NCBI RefSeq assembly: GCF_001426565.1
Contig: NZ_LMFA01000009.1
Span: 1 to 64,000, forward strand
DNA from: Rhizobium sp. Root482
Lineage (GTDB): Bacteria; Pseudomonadota; Alphaproteobacteria; Rhizobiales; Rhizobiaceae
DNA length: 64,000 nt
Direction of reading: 5' to 3'
Within the stretch, counting starts at the first letter, position 1; each line of letters starts with the position of its first letter. Positions 61,901 to 64,000 of this stretch are shown in pieces. A model generated the notes under the pieces. It had not been told where the DNA came from. It searched no databases and worked only from the letters and a program-made list of their open reading frames with translations. The translations under genes and the position numbers were made by a program.

Positions 61901-63615
61901 TGTGCGGCCTCCTCGAACTGCGTGTCGCCGGCCGTTGCCGGCTCGCAGACAAACGCGATATGGCGATCCCAGGTGGGATCCTGAGCGGGATAGTCGGCGC
62001 GGAAATGGGCGCCGCGCGATTCGGTGCGGAGTCTGCTCGCCTGCAGGATCAGGCCCGACAGCACATACATTCCATCGAGTGAAAAGGCCTCGGTGGGTGT
62101 TGCCGATGCCAGCACCGTATCGATCTGATCTCGGAGGGCAGCGTGGCGCGTCAGGGCGCGCGTGATCGTTTCGGTGCGGCGCTCGATACCGGCACCGTCC
62201 ATGAGAATCTCACGCAATTCCGATTTCAATGCGGGCACGTTGCCACCGGCTTCTCCCACACCGGAAGCCACAGGGCCGATCCTGATCACGCCGGTGCGGT
62301 GCTGGCCGTCGATGTGTCGCGGATCTTCGGCGATCATCGCGTGAACCACCCGATGTCTTGAGTCGAAGTCGCATGACCAGGTTTGAGCCGCGGCCGATTC
62401 CGTCGCGGCGGCCCGTCCTGCACGAATGCCGAACACGGCCGCTTCGGACAGGCCGTTGCTATTGAGACGGGTGGCGCCATGCAGTCCGGCGGTGATTTCG
62501 CCAGCGGCAAAAAGACCTGGAACGCCCGTCCTGCCATCGACATCGGCAACCACCCCGCCCATGGCGAAGTGAACATCCGGCGCGACCTCGACGCGTTCGC
62601 TGTAGGGGTCTATGCCCATGGCGTCGATTGCGCGAAGAAAGCGTCCGGAGACCTGCGCCACGGCGTCCCGATCCGCCTCTGACATATCCACATGGACCCC
62701 TCCATGTTCGGTGCCACGGCCCTCGCTGACTTCGCGAAAAATGGCACGGGCAAGCACGTCGCGGGTGGATGCCTCCATCCGTTCGGGATCGTAGCGGGAC
62801 ATGAAGCGCTCGCCATTCGCATTCAAGAGCTTCACGCCGGGCTGTGCCATGAGTCCACCACCGGTGCTCGTCCCCCGAACCTCGAGTGGCCAGGCAAGCG
62901 AGGTTGGGGTGAACTGCACGAATTCGAGATCCGTCAGAACCGCACCGGCCTTCAGCGCCAGATAGTAGCCGCTGCCATCGGCAAGTTCGTGATTGCTGGT
63001 CACCGGAAAGAGCTTGCCCATGCCGCCACATGCGAGCACAACCGAAGCTGCCTCCACGATCTGCCAAGCATCCCCCGAGCGGCAGAGAATGCCGGCGGCA
63101 CGTCCCTCGGCGCTCTTTAGAACTTCAACGGCGGTCGTATTGCCGATCAGCTGAACGTCCCGTTCAGACGCCACGTCGATCAATGTCGTCATCAGGCCGA
63201 CCGCACCGCCGCCTTCGCAGCGAACCGACCTTGCCAGGGAATGGCCAGGAGCAGGAAAGAGCGCCAAATCGCCATCACGAGCGTGAAAGCGCACGCCCAG
63301 GGTCTCCAGCTTTCGTATTGCGGGACCGGCCTCATCGACGAAGATTCTGGCGATGTCTTCGAAGACAAGGCCGCGCGCTGTGCGGCGGATGTCTTCCAGA
63401 TGATGTTCAGGAGAGTCGTCCGGGTCTATCCCGGTCACCGCCGCAAGGCCACCACTGGCCAGCCAGCTGTTCGCCGATCGCCCGATCTCGCCCTGCGCGA
63501 CCAGCGCGACGCTGGCGCCGTTTTCCCGTGCTGTGATCGCGGCCAGCAATCCTGCCAAACCCGAGCCCACAACAACGACATCAACACGACGCCGTTCCGC
63601 TTGCGAAATATTCAC
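61897..63615 (-). CDS. FAD-dependent dehydrogenase/oxidase of the SdhA/FrdA/NadB flavoprotein family
   Basis: A 572-residue flavoprotein: FAD motif VDVVVVGSGLAGLLAAITAR (residues about 11-30), NSWLASGGLAAVTG, LACGGMGKLFPVTSNHELAD, HFAMGGVVADVDGRTGVPGL and LFAAGEITAGLHGATRLNSN. The C-terminal helical domain ends with RGAHFRADYPAQDPTWDRHI as in succinate dehydrogenases and aspartate oxidases. Start GTG 63615 has GGAGG five bases upstream. Linked to TctCAB and a PrpF-like gene, so it probably oxidises the imported tricarboxylate, comparable with tricarballylate dehydrogenase TcuA. It is unlikely to be biosynthetic NadB because nadA and nadC are absent. Confidence 0.75.
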   Translation of the reverse strand: MNISQAERRRVDVVVVGSGLAGLLAAITARENGASVALVAQGEIGRSANSWLASGGLAAVTGIDPDDSPEHHLEDIRRTARGLVFEDIARIFVDEAGPAIRKLETLGVRFHARDGDLALFPAPGHSLARSVRCEGGGAVGLMTTLIDVASERDVQLIGNTTAVEVLKSAEGRAAGILCRSGDAWQIVEAASVVLACGGMGKLFPVTSNHELADGSGYYLALKAGAVLTDLEFVQFTPTSLAWPLEVRGTSTGGGLMAQPGVKLLNANGERFMSRYDPERMEASTRDVLARAIFREVSEGRGTEHGGVHVDMSEADRDAVAQVSGRFLRAIDAMGIDPYSERVEVAPDVHFAMGGVVADVDGRTGVPGLFAAGEITAGLHGATRLNSNGLSEAAVFGIRAGRAAATESAAAQTWSCDFDSRHRVVHAMIAEDPRHIDGQHRTGVIRIGPVASGVGEAGGNVPALKSELREILMDGAGIERRTETITRALTRHAALRDQIDTVLASATPTEAFSLDGMYVLSGLILQASRLRTESRGAHFRADYPAQDPTWDRHIAFVCEPATAGDTQFEEAAQ

Positions 63616-63667
63616 ATCTTCCTCCCAGAAGTCTTCCGGCCTCCCGCCGAAACTCACTTGATCCGCT

Positions 63668-64000
63668 TCAGCCCTCCAGCATGTCGCGAACCTCTTTCAG
63701 ACGCTGCCGCGATACATGCGCGTAGCCGGACATGAGCAACCTCGCCGTCCGTTCGACCGCAGCTCTTTCAATGCGCCATCCGTCCTTCGTTTCCACAACC
63801 TCGGCCGATACCGTCAGGATTCCTGCTGGTTGACCCAGTCGCGTGCGCGCTCCCTTCGCTCGCGACAATTCATGCACCACGCTACCCGGCAGGCGACTTG
63901 CCACCGCCGAACAGACAGCTCCGGTAACCGCAAGCGTATGATGTGGCTTCTGCATTGCAAGCTGCCGCACGCAAACGTCCATCATATCTGCCGGAACCGG
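63668..64000 (-). CDS. PrpF-family isomerase/tautomerase, C-terminal part (runs off the window)
   Basis: 110 codons open to the window edge. The visible end reads PVPADMMDVCVRQLAMQKPH, then HTLAVTGAVCSAVASRLPGS, and finishes RTARLLMSGYAHVSR. This matches the C-terminal half of PrpF/4-oxalomesaconate tautomerase proteins, which move a double bond in aconitate-like acids. With the flavoprotein and Tct transporter it supports metabolism of an unsaturated or saturated tricarboxylic acid. Confidence 0.75.
   Translation of the reverse strand, partial: PVPADMMDVCVRQLAMQKPHHTLAVTGAVCSAVASRLPGSVVHELSRAKGARTRLGQPAGILTVSAEVVETKDGWRIERAAVERTARLLMSGYAHVSRQRLKEVRDMLEG

Noticed and set aside
61897-63615. 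Biosynthetic L-aspartate oxidase (nadB)
   Set aside because: Family resemblance is real, but nadA and nadC are absent and the gene is translationally coupled to a Tct transporter and followed upstream by a PrpF-like gene.

Overview
The window looks like an accessory, catabolism-rich stretch of a high-GC alphaproteobacterium, most likely Hyphomicrobiales (Rhizobiaceae/Brucellaceae-like). The basis is the protein types (AsnC/Lrp, LysR, IclR, GntR, TrmB and ANTAR regulators, each paired with solute importers), about 60 % GC, and compact operons with 1-4 base overlaps. No tRNA, rRNA, ribosomal or replication gene is visible in 64 kb. This would suit a chromid, megaplasmid or chromosomal flexible region, but the sequence alone does not decide it.

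Layout. 1-1131: an IS3-family end has cut a polyamine-type ABC permease gene, which also carries a nonsense codon; its partner permease is intact. 1291-2878: a SnoaL-like protein, a VOC-like protein and an Lrp/AsnC regulator. 3257-7938: FMN reductase, flavin monooxygenase and SsuCAB-type importer (organosulfur use). 8246-8971: aquaporin. 9127-15077: 2-hydroxyacid dehydrogenase, TRAP transporter, enolase-superfamily enzyme and divergent LysR (sugar-acid type). 15129-24174: aspartase, M20 dipeptidase, MetC-like lyase, LysR, polar amino-acid ABC importer and asparaginase-like enzyme. 24497-32460: amide-sensing operon with AmiC-like receptor, ANTAR antiterminator, Dpp-type importer and formamidase, preceded by a strong terminator hairpin.

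32918-43630: direct repeats of about 284 bp (about 85 % identical by eye), each followed by a second short hairpin repeat, bracket an IclR-controlled module: binding protein, PuuE/HpPgdA-type deacetylase, two SDRs, HisQMP-type importer, M20 peptidase and OYE oxidoreductase. A 16-base sequence occurs identically at the IclR start and in front of the binding-protein gene. An IS30-type transposase tail and a small lipoprotein gene lie inside the left repeat region.

43737-58886: a GntR-headed cluster of semialdehyde dehydrogenase, two-cysteine proline racemase-like epimerase, ABC importer, ALDH, GMC oxidoreductase, HpcH/HpaI aldolase, DadA-like oxidase, atypical 2-hydroxyacid dehydrogenase, MOFRL glycerate kinase and TrmB-like regulator. 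It reads as a complete import-epimerise-oxidise-cleave-phosphorylate route for an unidentified, probably hydroxylated, amino acid, and is the best candidate here for an undescribed pathway. 58890-64000: TctCAB tripartite transporter with an SdhA/NadB-type flavoprotein and the C-terminus of a PrpF-family protein (tricarboxylate-type catabolism).

Functions are read from protein motifs without database searches; substrates are inference unless stated.
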